Positions 13,855 to 25,170 of a stretch of 64,000 nt of DNA are shown in pieces. Positions within the stretch are counted from its first letter, which is position 1. Each line of letters opens with the position of its first letter. Source of the DNA: Schistosoma mansoni (Eukaryota; Platyhelminthes; Trematoda; Strigeidida; Schistosomatidae). Position numbers and translations under genes: made by a program. The notes below the pieces were generated by a model that was given only the letters and a program-made list of their open reading frames with translations, searched no databases and had not been told where the DNA came from. The stretch spans positions 1,116,001 to 1,180,000 of the forward strand of contig NW_017386020.1 of NCBI RefSeq assembly GCF_000237925.1, written 5' to 3'.

Positions 13855-13964
13855 GAAGGTCATGATAAATAATCGATGAATGGTGGGAGAGGATCAAGCA
13901 TGTGTTCTGTAATTTGGCTATGTTATTATTAATAACAGTGGGGTCCGTTATACTCTTGTTCCCC

Positions 13965-14690
13965 TTAGATATTGGGCGGTCCATAATAAAGTGCCTCATT
14001 GGTAGGCGGGAGTTCAAGGAATAGTTGAAGTTCTTTAGAGTTTAGTAACAGGGTTATTAGCCTTTTAAATTTGGTGAAGGTGTCACAGTTACGGATAGGT
14101 ATTGGCAACCTGTTCCACAATAAACTATACCGAACTGTAAAAAACCTACAACGCATTTGTTTTTGGTGTTTTTCGGTAAATAGTTTATATGCATTGTTTC
14201 TTAGTCTATAGGCTGGGTTATTGATCGTAGTTGGGCAGGAGGTTAGGAATGACAGTCCATTTATTGCTTTGTAGAGAAATATCAGATTGTTCCTTAACCT
14301 ACGGTGCCATAAAGGTCCTAAAGAGAGGTGCTTACATCTACTTGTGTAATCAAGAGTGGTGTCACTTCCTAGCAGTTGGCGTGTAAAGCGTCTTTGAACA
14401 TCTTCTACTCTTATTTTGTCAGTGGTATTCATATTAGAGAAGATAAAAGAGCAGGATTCTAAGGAAGGTCGTACACATATTTTGTAAAGGGTAAGCTTAG
14501 CGTCTGTCGTGAAGAAATTTTTCGTTATGAAGCCAATTAGACGTCTGGCTTTAGAAATAATAGAGGTGTGTGCTTTAAAGTTTAGGCTTCCTGTGTAATT
14601 AATTCCTAGATCGTATACTGATTTAAGTGTCTGGACTTTACTTTTATCGAAGTAGAGTTGTAGTTCATAGGAATGCTTTCCAAAATACAC
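13965..14690 (-). pseudogene. LINE reverse transcriptase C-terminal domain (241 codons open)
   Basis: This is the longest open stretch of the LINE. It carries YDLGINYTGSLNFKAH (the DLGI...L.F..H block after the RT palm), ICVRPSLESCSFIFSNM, VEDVQRRFTRQLLG, and LWHRRLRNNLIFLYKAINGL. These are the ordered conserved blocks of CR1/jockey ORF2 proteins after the YADD box. The piece lacks the catalytic core, which lies upstream in other frames. It works only as part of a complete ORF2 protein, so it is a fossil of the mobile element and not a host gene. Confidence 0.8.
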
Positions 14691-14709
14691 GACCCCAAAC
14701 TTACTGAGG

Positions 14710-15797
14710 TTAAATGGTATGCCATTTTTCGCTCCAGATAGTTAGGTTATTGGGATGATTTTGAGTCAGGGATGCACTTTCACTTAGAGCCTCAGGCTTA
14801 TAGCTGTATATTATTTTGAGATCATCAGCATATAAGTATGGTTTCTCAAACTTTATGGTGTTACATACATCGTTTATATACATAAGAAACAAGATTGGAT
14901 CTAATATACTTCCCAGGATGACTCCACTAGTTATTGGCCTAGGTGATGACAGACAGTCATTGTACTTTGCCGTTTGTTTATGTTATATTAAGAATGAAAC
15001 AAACCATGAATAGAGTGAGTTGTCGATTCCGAAGGTCTGTAGTCTGACTAGAAACCTTTCGCGTGGAACCTTATCAAAAGCTCTCTTAAAGTCTAAAGAT
15101 AGAACTAATACAAGGAGTCCGTTGTCTCGTTTCAGAGTTATGTCGTTCAGGTGGCCTACTAGGTATGTATCACATGATCTGGACCTAAGAACTCCATACT
15201 GCGAAACCGAGATGAGATTATTAATAAATAGATGTTGGACAGCCGCCACCTTAACTACTTTTTACATCACTCTAGATACCATTGAAGTTATATTTATGTG
15301 TCGGTAACTTCCAACACTTCTTCAGGCCCTGTTTTAATTTTGGGAATGATATGTGTGGTTTTCCAGGCAGTAGAGTAACACGCTATAGAGAGTGATATTG
15401 CAAATAGTTTGAGTAATAAAACACACATATCATCACCTCCATATTTTAGCATGCTAGCTGGAATTCCATCTAGTCCATCAGTGTAGAAGTGTTTCAATGT
15501 ACTAATTACCTTAGAGATATTTTGTGCATTGAAGTCTGCATTGGTAATTTCACAGGAAGATGTTGAGATTAGTCCTGAATCATTTAGTGGTTTTTCATCA
15601 GTTAATGAGGAACAAAAGTGTTCACTAAATAGTTCCGTAACAGGTTTAGGATCCTCGTATACGTGTTTGTCTTTAATAAATATGTTCCCTCTCAATTTAG
15701 AACGTCTAAGTTTATTTTGAAAGAGTATGGTGAGTGCAGAGGAGTTATTATTAAGTTCGACAGCACTTTTTTTCCTGTTCGACTGCTTTTTGTGCAC
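14710..15797 (-). pseudogene. LINE reverse transcriptase core, in three broken frames
   Basis: Three open pieces lie in order on the minus strand. 15797-15294 carries the RT start, with TDGLDGIPASMLKYGGDD and STAWKTTHIIPKIKTG (domains 1-2). 15249-14983 carries SQYGVLRSRSCDTYLVGHL and LSLDFKRAFDKVPRERFL, with the first catalytic Asp of the palm. 14892-14710 carries PYLYADDLKIIYSY, the YADD catalytic box. Frameshifts separate the pieces. All catalytic landmarks can still be read, which points to moderate age. Confidence 0.8.
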
Positions 15798-16277
15798 TTA
15801 TTGCGTCCGTTCGGACAAGTATTTCCGTTATCGTTACTAAAGAGGAAAAGTCTTTAAAATTGTGGAATGGAGTACAACGTCTTTGAAGACGTCTTCGTGT
15901 ACCGACCGGTATGTACAGATCTTTCAAGAACTTAGGTCCTCAGTATCCTAAAGGTTCCATTTTGTTGGTGTTACTTCTGATGTTTTGATAAAATATATTG
16001 ATTGGTTTGTCGGTATTGTTCGCAGTAAAGAAAGTTCCCCAATCAGTACTTCTTAGGTAATTGTGGAGGTTATTCCAATCAACCTTACGATAGTTACCAC
16101 GAACTGTTACAGTTTTGCGTCCACCGATTGTGTTTTTTATGTTAAGGCTTCATACGATAATGTTATGATCACTACCTGGAAACCTTTTCCTATATACACT
16201 GTATTGGGAGTGAGGCCACGGGTAAAGACTATGTTCAAGATATTTTGATGTTTTGTGAGGGTACTGACATACTGAGT

Positions 16278-16626
16278 TCAATGTCGTTGTTCGAGACATT
16301 CAGTAAATGATTCATAACGTTTCAGAGCCTTGAATCGAAACCCAAAAATTTCAGGCATGTTTAAGTCACCACAAATGGGCTTGCATGTGAACAGGAGGGA
16401 TGATGCCAGTGTGAATACCTCTGATAATACTGATACTTCACCTATTGATGCGTGAGGTTGACGGTAGACACAGCCAAACAGTAAGGTGTGGTGGTCGGTA
16501 TTCAGTATTATCCCCAAACTTCGTATATTGTTCGTCCTGATAACTGTTACTTGATAACGCCCCAACGGTGTATAAATCAGAAGGCGAATAAGAAGTGTTA
16601 ATTGCGTTTATTATTGAACCACGCAC
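16278..16626 (-). pseudogene. LINE apurinic-type endonuclease fragment
   Basis: Translation shows FGCVYRQPHASIGEVSVLS and then PICGDLNMPEIFGF, the Y-R-P and GD-N motifs of the AP-like endonuclease of LINE ORF2. It lies upstream (minus strand) of the RT pieces, as expected. The N-terminal endonuclease motifs are not readable, and a frameshift splits the domain near 16560. Confidence 0.7.
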
Positions 16627-17316
16627 AGATATCCTAAATTACAGGCACGTTAAGCAAGCATGAAAGAGTAGTGCCGTAAAGCAAGCAAGTGAGTGTACGA
16701 GTCGAATGAGCGAGCGAGTAATCGAGTTAACGAGCCAGCAAGTCGGTGAACAGGATTAAGATGTACATATATATACATATGGAAATGCATGAATCATCGA
16801 ATCAATTAAACGACTAATAGTAAGGCCCACAAAATGAATATATGAGTACGTAGCAAACAACGCTCATGCATACATAATAAAGCTACAATAGTATATATAG
16901 GTTGTTATTGTACGGATGACTCTGTCCGCTAAATAAGTTAAGAAAAGGGCTTAACCAAATTAGATGTGAACAAACTCAATTGTATGTAAGCCACTAAAAA
17001 GATAATGGAATGGCTTCGAAAAAATCCACACCGAATCCTCCAGTTTTTTTAGTTCAGATATATCACATAATAGTGTGTTTTAGCTAGAGTGACGGTAAAT
17101 AAGGCATCCTCCACCTCGTCCTTTCAATTTATCACTTTTATATAGGAAATCGTTATCAAGAGGTATACTTAGGCCGAAAATATTACTGTTAGTCCGTGCT
17201 TTGGATATCATTATAAGCTATGGTTGATATATGGATACAAATAAAGCTAAATCCGTCTTTTTATTGTAGATCGACCTATCGTTGATAAGACGCATATTAA
17301 ACAAATGACCTACTAA

Positions 17317-17679
17317 TTAAAAATGAGTGAGAGTATCTCGATTAAAGTTGTCATAACTCTTGCGGGTGTGATATGGTTTTGAAGTGAAGGTCTGAATGTT
17401 CTTCAGTAGCTCCGTATTTTGGTAGCTAGAGTTAGTGGGGGGTGCATCAAATGAGCTAGTGAAGTTGCTTGGGGAGTTTATACAGGTGGAAAGGGTGAGA
17501 GTACTCTCTGATGGGAACTGTACGGGGGAAGCGAGTTTATGTTCCTCACGTGGTTGGAAATGACTTGAGCTATATGCTTCAACAGGGGTGCCACTATGGG
17601 CATTATTCCAAAAAATCTGGTACAGGTTGACTGTGAAGTGTACTGTTATTTGCAAAATAGTTTTGATGGTTAGGCTCAT
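17317..17679 (-). pseudogene. LINE ORF1-like remnant (120 codons open)
   Basis: A Ser/Thr/Pro/Asn-rich open stretch lies upstream of the endonuclease on the same strand. No zinc knuckle or other named domain is seen, so the ORF1 label rests on position alone. The similar-looking piece at 22925-22683 lies in the same order once the inserted LTR element is set aside. Confidence 0.4.
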
Positions 17680-17790
17680 AGGCTCTGTTATAGCTATTTA
17701 CGTTAGTGTGAGCATGAGAGGGGCTGTTGCACGTAACTGGAAGTAGTTGTGTTTGTTATTTTACATGCAATCAGCTTTTACGTGATGGGT

Positions 17791-18408
17791 TGAAGTATCA
17801 GTTTATATGTTAAGCCCATATACTTTATTCTAGTTGCTGGCCAAGCCAATTCGCCTATCCATTATGAGTCATATTTTGATCTTGTTAATCATTTGCTTAT
17901 TAACCTTGACTATATTTTTATATGAGCGTATATGTGTGCACACTTCGTATCTTATTCATCATATGTCTGTCACTCATTTTTGTCTGACTATAAATGTTGA
18001 TTAACGCTTGCTTAAATCGAGTTGGCTTCCCCACCAATCTCCAATATGCATTATTTTCGCTTCGCTCTCGAGTTGGCTTCCCCGCCAATCTCCAATACGC
18101 ATTATCTTTCGCTTTGCTCTCGAGTTGGCTTCCCAGCCATCTCCAATACGCATTATCTTTCGCTTTGCTCTTGAGTTGGCTTCCCAGCCATTTCCACTGC
18201 ATGTCATTTCCGTCTCCTTCGCTTCCTTCGCTTATTCGCCTGTTCACTCGCTCGTTCATATTTGCTCAGGTGTTGTTAACTTTCTGACCTGAGTTATTCG
18301 ACAATAAACTGTAGTTGCTGCTATCCTTTGTCTTCTGGTTTTACGCGCCGTTAAGATTAGAATTATATCGATTATCGAAACGAACGATTAACGAATCGCG
18401 GCACTACA
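17791..18408 (+). repeat. LTR copy 1 (618 bp)
   Basis: Nearly identical to 20091-20708. It holds an array of four 51-52-base units (18019-18222) and an AATAAA at about 18302-18307 in the R/U5 part, and ends GGCACTACA. Confidence 0.75.
18019..18222 (+). repeat. Tandem array of 51-52-bp units in the LTR, four copies
   Basis: Each unit starts GAGTTGGCTTCCC, continues with CAATCTCCAATACGCATTAT and ends with a CGCTTTGCTCT stretch. Unit starts are at about 18019, 18070, 18122 and 18173. The same array is repeated at 20319-20522. In U3 such arrays may act as enhancer repeats; this is an inference. Confidence 0.8.
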
Positions 18409-20090
18409 GAATTGGATGCCTCGCCGAACGAGCACGACGCAACAGAATTGAATGTCTCGCCGAACGAACACGGACCAGAGTCGACAACCTCTGCGTACGA
18501 ACTCACTACATAATTGGCGACCGCAACGAGCGAACACAAACCAAAAATGGAACCGCCGACGACATATTCCGTTATGATCCTAATAATCACCACATGCTCA
18601 TTATTACAATAATGTCATATCATCAACTAACGTGGAATTATTATTTTTGTTCGTATTAATGTTAAACTATGACGTTAACGCTGTCGAATCACTAATCGAA
18701 CAAATCATAATTATATGGACATTACACGTTATGATATTCGAAACTCACTGGATTATTTTTATTATCCAATGACGAAAAATTTTCCTGATTCGGGTGAGTT
18801 CGTTCCAATTTTTTTTAATGTTATTTTCGGCCTAATATTACACTCTATCATAGATATAAGTTTGGAGTCATACTCCCGATAGTAGGAACTTATGTTCACT
18901 CATCTCATGGGTACGCAGCAATCGTCGTTTCCTACATTTTCAGCGACAACCTAAACCGAACTTCCGCAATTTTTGTTTCACTATGATCCTTATTTTAATG
19001 TCTATACACAAATCAAGTATTCAACGCCGCATTACCAGCCGATTATTAATGATTATGTTCATATTATCTATTTATTCACATGTATAACTGAATGCTACAT
19101 CATCCATTACCTATAAACACTATTCGATTACTGCAACTAACGTTCTATTTCCATTGCACTGTACACTAGAACATAGAGTTTAGAGCTGGTCTCTCAAAAA
19201 TACACTCTTGTTCGTCACATCCAAGTCAGTCTCACTCGCCGTCATCGATAATCATATGTATTAGTATTTTTATCATACCTTAATACGGTTTCGTAACAAA
19301 CGAGGTTGAGCGTATATCCCTCTAACCACACAAACCACGCTAGACTGCATGACCATAAAGGAATACGACTCCGCATATCTCGTCTCAGCAGTCACTATCC
19401 TGTTCCTCTGGTCATTCTACTAATACATATTTAACGATAACTCGACGCACACGACATCGTACGCTGACTTCGCATTTTATTATCATTATCAGTACAGCAA
19501 CGAATATCAACCGTTGATGCAGTCATCATCGTACGGCTGGATTATTTTTAACCCTCATGAACTCCGGGCATGTAAATTCAAATCTACTAATCGCTGGTCG
19601 ACGCTATTTCCTCTACTGCGGCTAATCAGAATATATTTCACTGTTCTTTATCCTCATGTACAATCGGCACCACAGACCAATTTCTGTCATACTCTATCCC
19701 ACTTATTTACTCGATTTACTCTGTCATACTCATAAACATTGTATTACTCTGTTTTCACGATATTTCGAATCGCTCATACGAACATGTTATTTTATCATTC
19801 GGACAGTCGCCACATAAATGCATGTTAAATTTTTTTGTACACATACTAATTTACTCATAATCACATGCTAGCATCCCTATTTTTGTCCGCACTTTGACAA
19901 TATTCATGTACCTTTTTACATAAGTATGACACTTTCGCTTAATACGCTCACCCCTCACATGACACTGTAATTTATCAGGTATTGTACAATTTTTTCCCTA
20001 CATGTTAACACTATTTACATACCGCTTCAGTGTTATTTTTCGAAAACAGACATTTTTTTTATAAATGTGCTATTTTCTACAAGGGGGCTA
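18409..20090 (+). other. LTR element internal region 1 (no gag/pol)
   Basis: 1,682 bases between the two LTRs. It starts just after the ACTACA terminus with a CGAACGA-rich leader containing ATTGGCGACCGCAACGAGCG near 18511. No frame encodes protease, reverse transcriptase or integrase. It ends in a purine-rich ACAAGGGGGCT tract directly before LTR copy 2. Confidence 0.7.
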
Positions 20091-20708
20091 TGTAGTATCA
20101 GTTTATATGTTAAGCCCATATACTTTATTCTAGTTGCTGGCCAAGCCAATTCGCCTATCCATTATGAGTCATATTTTGATCTTGTTAATCATTTGCTTAT
20201 TAACCTTGACTATATTTTTATATGAGCGTATATGTGTGCACACTTCGTATCTTATTCATCATATGTCTGTCACTCATTTTTGTCTGACTATAAATGTTGA
20301 TTAACGCTTGCTTAAATCGAGTTGGCTTCCCCACCAATCTCCAATATGCATTATTTTCGCTTCGCTCTCGAGTTGGCTTCCCCGCCAATCTCCAATACGC
20401 ATTATCTTTCGCTTTGCTCTCGAGTTGGCTTCCCAGCCATCTCCAATACGCATTATCTTTCGCTTTGCTCTTGAGTTGGCTTCCCAGCCATTTCCACTGC
20501 ATGTCATTTCCGTCTCCTTCGCTTCCTTCGCTTATTCGCCTGTTCACTCGCTCGTTCATATTTGCTCAGGTGTTGTTAACTTTCTGACCTGAGTTATTCG
20601 ACAATAAACTGTAGTTGCTGCTATCCTTTGTCTTCTGGTTTTACGCGCCGTTAAGATTAGAATTATATCGATTATCGAAACGAACGATTAACGAATCGCG
20701 GCACTACA
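20091..20708 (+). repeat. LTR copy 2 (618 bp)
   Basis: A copy of 17791-18408 with the same tandem units (20319-20522) and poly(A) signal. It begins TGTAGTATCAG right after the purine tract. Confidence 0.78.
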
Positions 20709-22161
20709 GAATTGGATGCCTCGCCGAACGAGCACGACGCAACAGAATTGAATGTCTCGCCGAACGAACACGGACCAGAGTCGACAACCTCTGCGTACGA
20801 ACTCACTACATAATTGGCGACCGCAACGAGCGAACACAAACCAAAAATGGAACCGCCGACGACATATTCCGTTATGATCCTAATAATCACCACATGCTCA
20901 TTATTACAATAATGTCATATCATCAACTAACGTGGAATTATTATTTTTGTTCGTATTAATGTTAAACTATGACGTTAACGCTGTCGAATCACTAATCGAA
21001 CAAATCATAATTATATGGACATTACACGTTATGATATTCGAAACTCACTGGATTATTTTTATTATCCAATGACGAAAAATTTTCCTGATTCGGGTGAGTT
21101 CGTTCCAATTTTTTTTAATGTTATTTTCGGCCTAATATTACACTCTATCATAGATATAAGTTTGGAGTCATACTCCCGATAGTAGGAACTTATGTTCACT
21201 CATCTCATGGGTACGCAGCAATCGTCGTTTCCTACATTTTCAGCGACAACCTAAACCGAACTTCCGCAATTTTTGTTTCACTATGATCCTTATTTTAATG
21301 TCTATACACAAATCAAGTATTCAACGCCGCATTACCAGCCGATTATTAATGATTATGTTCATATTATCTATTTATTCACATGTATAACTGAATGCTACAT
21401 CATCCATTACCTATAAACACTATTCGATTACTGCAACTAACGTTCTATTTCCATTGCACTGTACACTAGAACATAGAGTTTAGAGCTGGTCTCTCAAAAA
21501 TACACTCTTGTTCGTCACATCTAAGTCAGTCTCACTCGCCGTCATCGATAATCATATGTATTAGTATTTTTATCATACCTTAATACGGTTTCGTAACAAA
21601 CGAGGTTGAGCGTATATCCCTCTAACCACACAAACCACGCTAGACTGCATGACCATAAAGGAATACGACTCCGCATATCTCGTCTCAGCAGTCACTATCC
21701 TGTTCCTCTGGTCATTCTACTAATACATATTTAACGATAACTCGACGCACACGACATCGTACGCTGACTTCGCATTTTATTATCATTATCAGTACAGCAA
21801 CGAATATCAACCGTTGATGCAGTCATCATCGTACGGCTGGATTATTTTTAACCCTCATGAACTCCGGGCATGTAAATTCAAATCTACTAATCGCTGGTCG
21901 ACGCTATTTCCTCTACTGCGGCTAATCAGAATATATTTCACTGTTCTTTATCCTCATGTACAATCGGCACCACAGACCAATTTCTGTCATACTCTATCCC
22001 ACTTATTTACTCGATTTACTCTGTCATACTCATAAACATTGTATTACTCTGTTTTCACGATATTTCGAATCGCTCATACGAACATGTTATTTTATCATTC
22101 GGACAGTCGCCACATAAATGCATGTTAAATTTTTTTTGTACACATACTAATTTACTCATAA
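20709..22161 (+). other. LTR element internal region 2, truncated by the gap
   Basis: Repeats 18409-19861 almost base for base, with only a couple of differences, then meets the gap. So the unit LTR+internal (2,300 bp) is present about 1.9 times in tandem. Confidence 0.75.
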
Positions 22162-22361
22162 NNNNNNNNNNNNNNNNNNNNNNNNNNNNNNNNNNNNNNN
22201 NNNNNNNNNNNNNNNNNNNNNNNNNNNNNNNNNNNNNNNNNNNNNNNNNNNNNNNNNNNNNNNNNNNNNNNNNNNNNNNNNNNNNNNNNNNNNNNNNNNN
22301 NNNNNNNNNNNNNNNNNNNNNNNNNNNNNNNNNNNNNNNNNNNNNNNNNNNNNNNNNNNNN
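22162..22361. other. Assembly gap (200 N)
   Basis: Exactly 200 unknown bases, a common placeholder length. It sits inside the tandem LTR array, where assembly is likely to fail, so true copy number and length are unknown. Confidence 0.97.
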
Positions 22362-22380
22362 TTAGACAGACATGTAAGTT

Positions 22381-22532
22381 GTGCCCACCCCGAGGGCAGC
22401 GTGGGATGACATCCGAAAAGCTGTGGAAACAGCAGTAATATCCGCTAGTAAGGTAAGCCATAAGGTCAGGGAGAAACAATGGATCTCGGCAGCATCTACC
22501 ACACTGATAGATGCTCGAAAACTCATCCCACC
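22381..22532 (+). mobile_element. RTE LINE fragment directly joined to LTR tail
   Basis: A frame here reads WDDIRKAVETAVISASKV and then REKQWISAASTTLIDARKLI. This is the block between endonuclease and reverse transcriptase of schistosome RTE elements (kinship to the K-EWIS-TL-LI-RK motif). The coding match stops at about 22532, where LTR-type sequence (CCCAGCCATCTCCAC) takes over without spacer. It is a fragment with no start or end of its own. Confidence 0.6.
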
Positions 22533-22679
22533 TCCCAGCCATCTCCACTATGCAGTCATCTTATCATTCATCAATAAAAATGTAGTTGCCGCTTCCTTTT
22601 GCCTTCTGATATTATACACCGTTAAGATTGGTATAATAACGGTTATCGAAGTGAACTATTATTGAAGCACGGCACTACA
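22533..22679 (+). repeat. Divergent LTR 3' end
   Basis: Aligns along its length with the last 150 bases of the 618-bp LTR (shared AATAAA, GTAGTTGC, CCGTTAAGATT, CGGCACTACA), but differs at roughly one base in five. It is therefore an older or different subfamily member than the two upstream LTRs. Confidence 0.65.
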
Positions 22680-22683
22680 GGGT

Positions 22684-22990
22684 TAATATTGTAGGGTGTG
22701 GAAAATTTTCTTTCTGAGAGTAATTACAATTGTGATCCTAAGAAATGTAGATAAGGTGTTGGTTGAGGAACCTATAATTACCATGTTTATTGGTGGTTTA
22801 GGCTTTAGAAGGTGAGTGGAGTGATCAGTACTCTGGTAGTTTTTGTTAGTGTGTGTAAAAAGGTTTGTTACGTCTAATTTATTTCTTGAGACTGGTGATC
22901 TTATATCTTTTATCAATTTATCCATTTAATGTAATATAGATAGAAATACTGATTGAAAAATTATTGGTCAAGCAACTGGGTAGTGATATT
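22684..22990 (-). mobile_element. 5' part of the interrupted CR1/jockey-type LINE
   Basis: An open stretch at 22925-22683 (minus) ends at the LTR insertion point. It has the same Thr/Asn/Ser-rich character as 17679-17317, and the GGGT repeat lies at the junction. It is read as the start of ORF1 of the LINE that continues at 17790. No named domain is visible. Confidence 0.45.
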
Positions 22991-23215
22991 TGTTTAGGTA
23001 ATAATGCGTACTTAAATTTATGACGAAATTGAGAACCGTCATTTACTGAATCACTCTGTTTCAGTCCCGGCTGGGTGATAGCGCGTCTACAAACTAACCC
23101 AAACAGTTATGATTCGTTCCAAACTGCTTTAGCTTAGAAGCTACATCTATTATAGAAGTATGTACACTAATTCTTAAAGGTTAGTACTATTATCACTGGG
23201 TAGTAAACAGCTGAC
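22991..23215. other. Intergenic DNA, nothing recognised
   Basis: Short A+T-rich spacer between the LINE and the gypsy fossil. Confidence 0.4.
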
Positions 23216-25170
23216 AAGAAACCTGTAGTGTTTATATGGACTAATAATTCTCTTGTATCTGACGACCACCTGATTTTGAATTTTAAATACAACACGTTCG
23301 TTTGTGTTCACATAGTTCTGTTTGGCTTGAATTGCGCTATTTCGGGGATTCCTAGTTCATAAAAACTTCACACTGGCTTTGCGACCGAGCTTGTGATGGA
23401 ATGGTTGGACACACATTAAGATTTTGATGCTTTTGAGGATTTATAGGAAGGTCCAAAATCTGGACTGTGACCAAGGAAGATATCAAGGATGTTAATATTG
23501 TGGTCTATTTTTCACATTCATTGGAAAAGAAGCCTTGAGCTTATTAAAAACCTTGGCACTTTCAGAAAAGCCTATTTCACTTCCTTATGCAAGTATCGAG
23601 GAACTACTACTAGACCATGCAAAATGTGCAAATTTCGAATGCCGTGATGGAGTAAAATTTCATAAAATGATCCTTCAGTACATCGAAAATCCTTTTACAA
23701 TACTACGTCGTCCCAATTCAATGCGTGCTCATGATTATACAGGAATCCATTGAGGAGTTGCGAATCGGATCACGAAGATGAGCATAAGTTTAGTAAATGT
23801 TTTTTCCTGTGACAAATTTTACTCATGTAATCCATATGTATTTCGCAATCTTTTGCATCAAATATGGTGAAATCGGACACATTCAGGCAGTTTAAAATAC
23901 TACTGTTGATTTAGCTGCTAGTAATGCTTGTTACAGGAGACATTTAATTGATTAAAAGCTGTTATATTGATCATTGCTAATTTCACCGTGCTTTTGTTTT
24001 GTAATTGTTATAATTATCGTTAGGACGATGTCTGGGTCCATTGTTCATAATTTTCGAATGAACTTTGGGGCCTGAATTGGAGTTTGATTTTATCGTTACT
24101 TTGGGTTCGTAAGTTACAAGTAGATTGACAAACTATACTTGTATAACAGAAGTGAGCAAGTATTTGAAAGTAACAGTGCTAAACTCTGCGATCATACACT
24201 GACCATATTCATGATATTTTTTTACCAGTAAACGTTGTTCTCATGATCCATGTATTTCTAATGAAGTTCTTTACAAATATGTGAAGGGTATATCGAGTGC
24301 ACCAAATCCTGATCACAACTATGATACTCTATTACCAGATGTGATTCGTCCTAACGACTATTTTATTTCTGATGGAATCTTAATTAAGTGTGAGGAACGA
24401 GTTCTAAATGAGTTAAAACCTGATTACAGCCCTTATGGTGTCTCATCGGATGTTATTTGTCCTCACAATTGATTTATCCCTAGTGATATAACTAACGAAT
24501 GTGACAATAAATATTCATCTGATAACTGGAACAGTGGTTTGTGTATTCTAACGTGAAAGCGAAAGGAATGTGTATCATGTTTTTTATGTAAGTCAAAGTC
24601 CCATGATGAAATTCCTCAAATTACATGTTATTATGTGTCTCCGAATACCGACATAACATATGAATCAAGGTGTGAGATATGAGAAGATAATACCAGCTAG
24701 TAACGTCAGATTGGTCATGATATCGGGACATAAAGACCCTTCATTATTTCGTAGGGGAGGTTAGTGTTGGAAAGTCAATGGTTCAAATTCAAGGTATCAG
24801 TGATTTCAGTACACAACTGAAGTGTTGATCATATACACTGGTGAGTCCATTCCCATTTTGGTTGTTAATTTTAATACTAATGAGTATACTCTAAATCATA
24901 CAGAGTCTGTATCCGATACACAGTCGGACAGATACATGATGGACCTAAAGAGAAGAGGTACAGCTGATGCAGAAGTTTGGATCCTCATATAAGCTGTGGC
25001 GGATGTGGTGTTTGCGTGAACCAATGATTTCCTAGTACTTGGTGACTACTTGATTTTGAATTCTAAACACAATATGTTCCTTTGCGCTCACCTAGTTCTG
25101 TTTAATTTCAATTGCGCTGTTTCAGAGAATTCTAGTTCGTATGATAACCCAAATACTTCTAATCATCACA
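23216..25170 (+). mobile_element. Ty3/gypsy-like gag-protease fossil flanked by direct repeats
   Basis: A gag-like frame at 23535-23753 (with SLPYASIEELLLDHAKCANF) and a second coding-like piece at 24281-24472 are followed by a short cysteine-containing stretch near 24570 and a possible protease remnant near 24840. About 100 bases at 23262-23365 are repeated directly at 25036-25140 (both contain CTTGATTTTGAAT or close, and TAGTTCTGTTT). The repeats could be leader or LTR-linked sequence. The copy is broken in several places and lacks reverse transcriptase and integrase. It is probably old. Confidence 0.5.

Larger units (their letters stand above)
13855..17790 (-). mobile_element. CR1/jockey-type LINE, main part (3' side), degenerate
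   Basis: A non-LTR retrotransposon reads on the minus strand. In 5' to 3' order it holds an ORF1-like piece (17679-17317), endonuclease (about 16626-16278), reverse transcriptase (about 15800-14710) and a C-terminal domain (14690-13965). The pieces are in several frames with stops between them, so it is inactive. Its 5' part continues at 22990-22684, beyond an LTR element that inserted into it. The C-terminal domain has the jockey/CR1 layout (kinship to VRPSLESCSF and VQRRFTRQLLG motifs), unlike the RTE copies elsewhere in this window. About 4.2 kb of LINE remains in total. Confidence 0.8.
17791..22679 (+). mobile_element. Non-coding LTR element, tandem LTR-internal-LTR-internal array nested in a LINE
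   Basis: Two LTRs of 618 bases (17791-18408, 20091-20708) share termini of the TGTAGT...ACTACA type. They flank a 1.68-kb internal region without gag or pol frames. A second, nearly identical internal region follows and runs into the assembly gap. After the gap, a clearly more divergent LTR end closes the element at 22679. GGGT at 17787-17790 and again at 22680-22683 looks like a 4-bp target duplication, in keeping with Ty3/gypsy integration. A purine-rich tract (20078-20090) precedes the second LTR. It looks non-autonomous. The first two LTRs are young by their identity; orientation is taken from the purine tract and poly(A) signal. Confidence 0.75.

Noticed and set aside
17918-18287. Repetitive open frames on both strands (for example with WLGSQLESKAKDNAYWR)
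   Set aside because: They are translations of the 51-52-bp tandem units in the LTR, and the same frames recur exactly at 20218-20592.
22122-22548. Open frames running through the gap
   Set aside because: They consist mostly of unknown residues from the 200 N and mean nothing.
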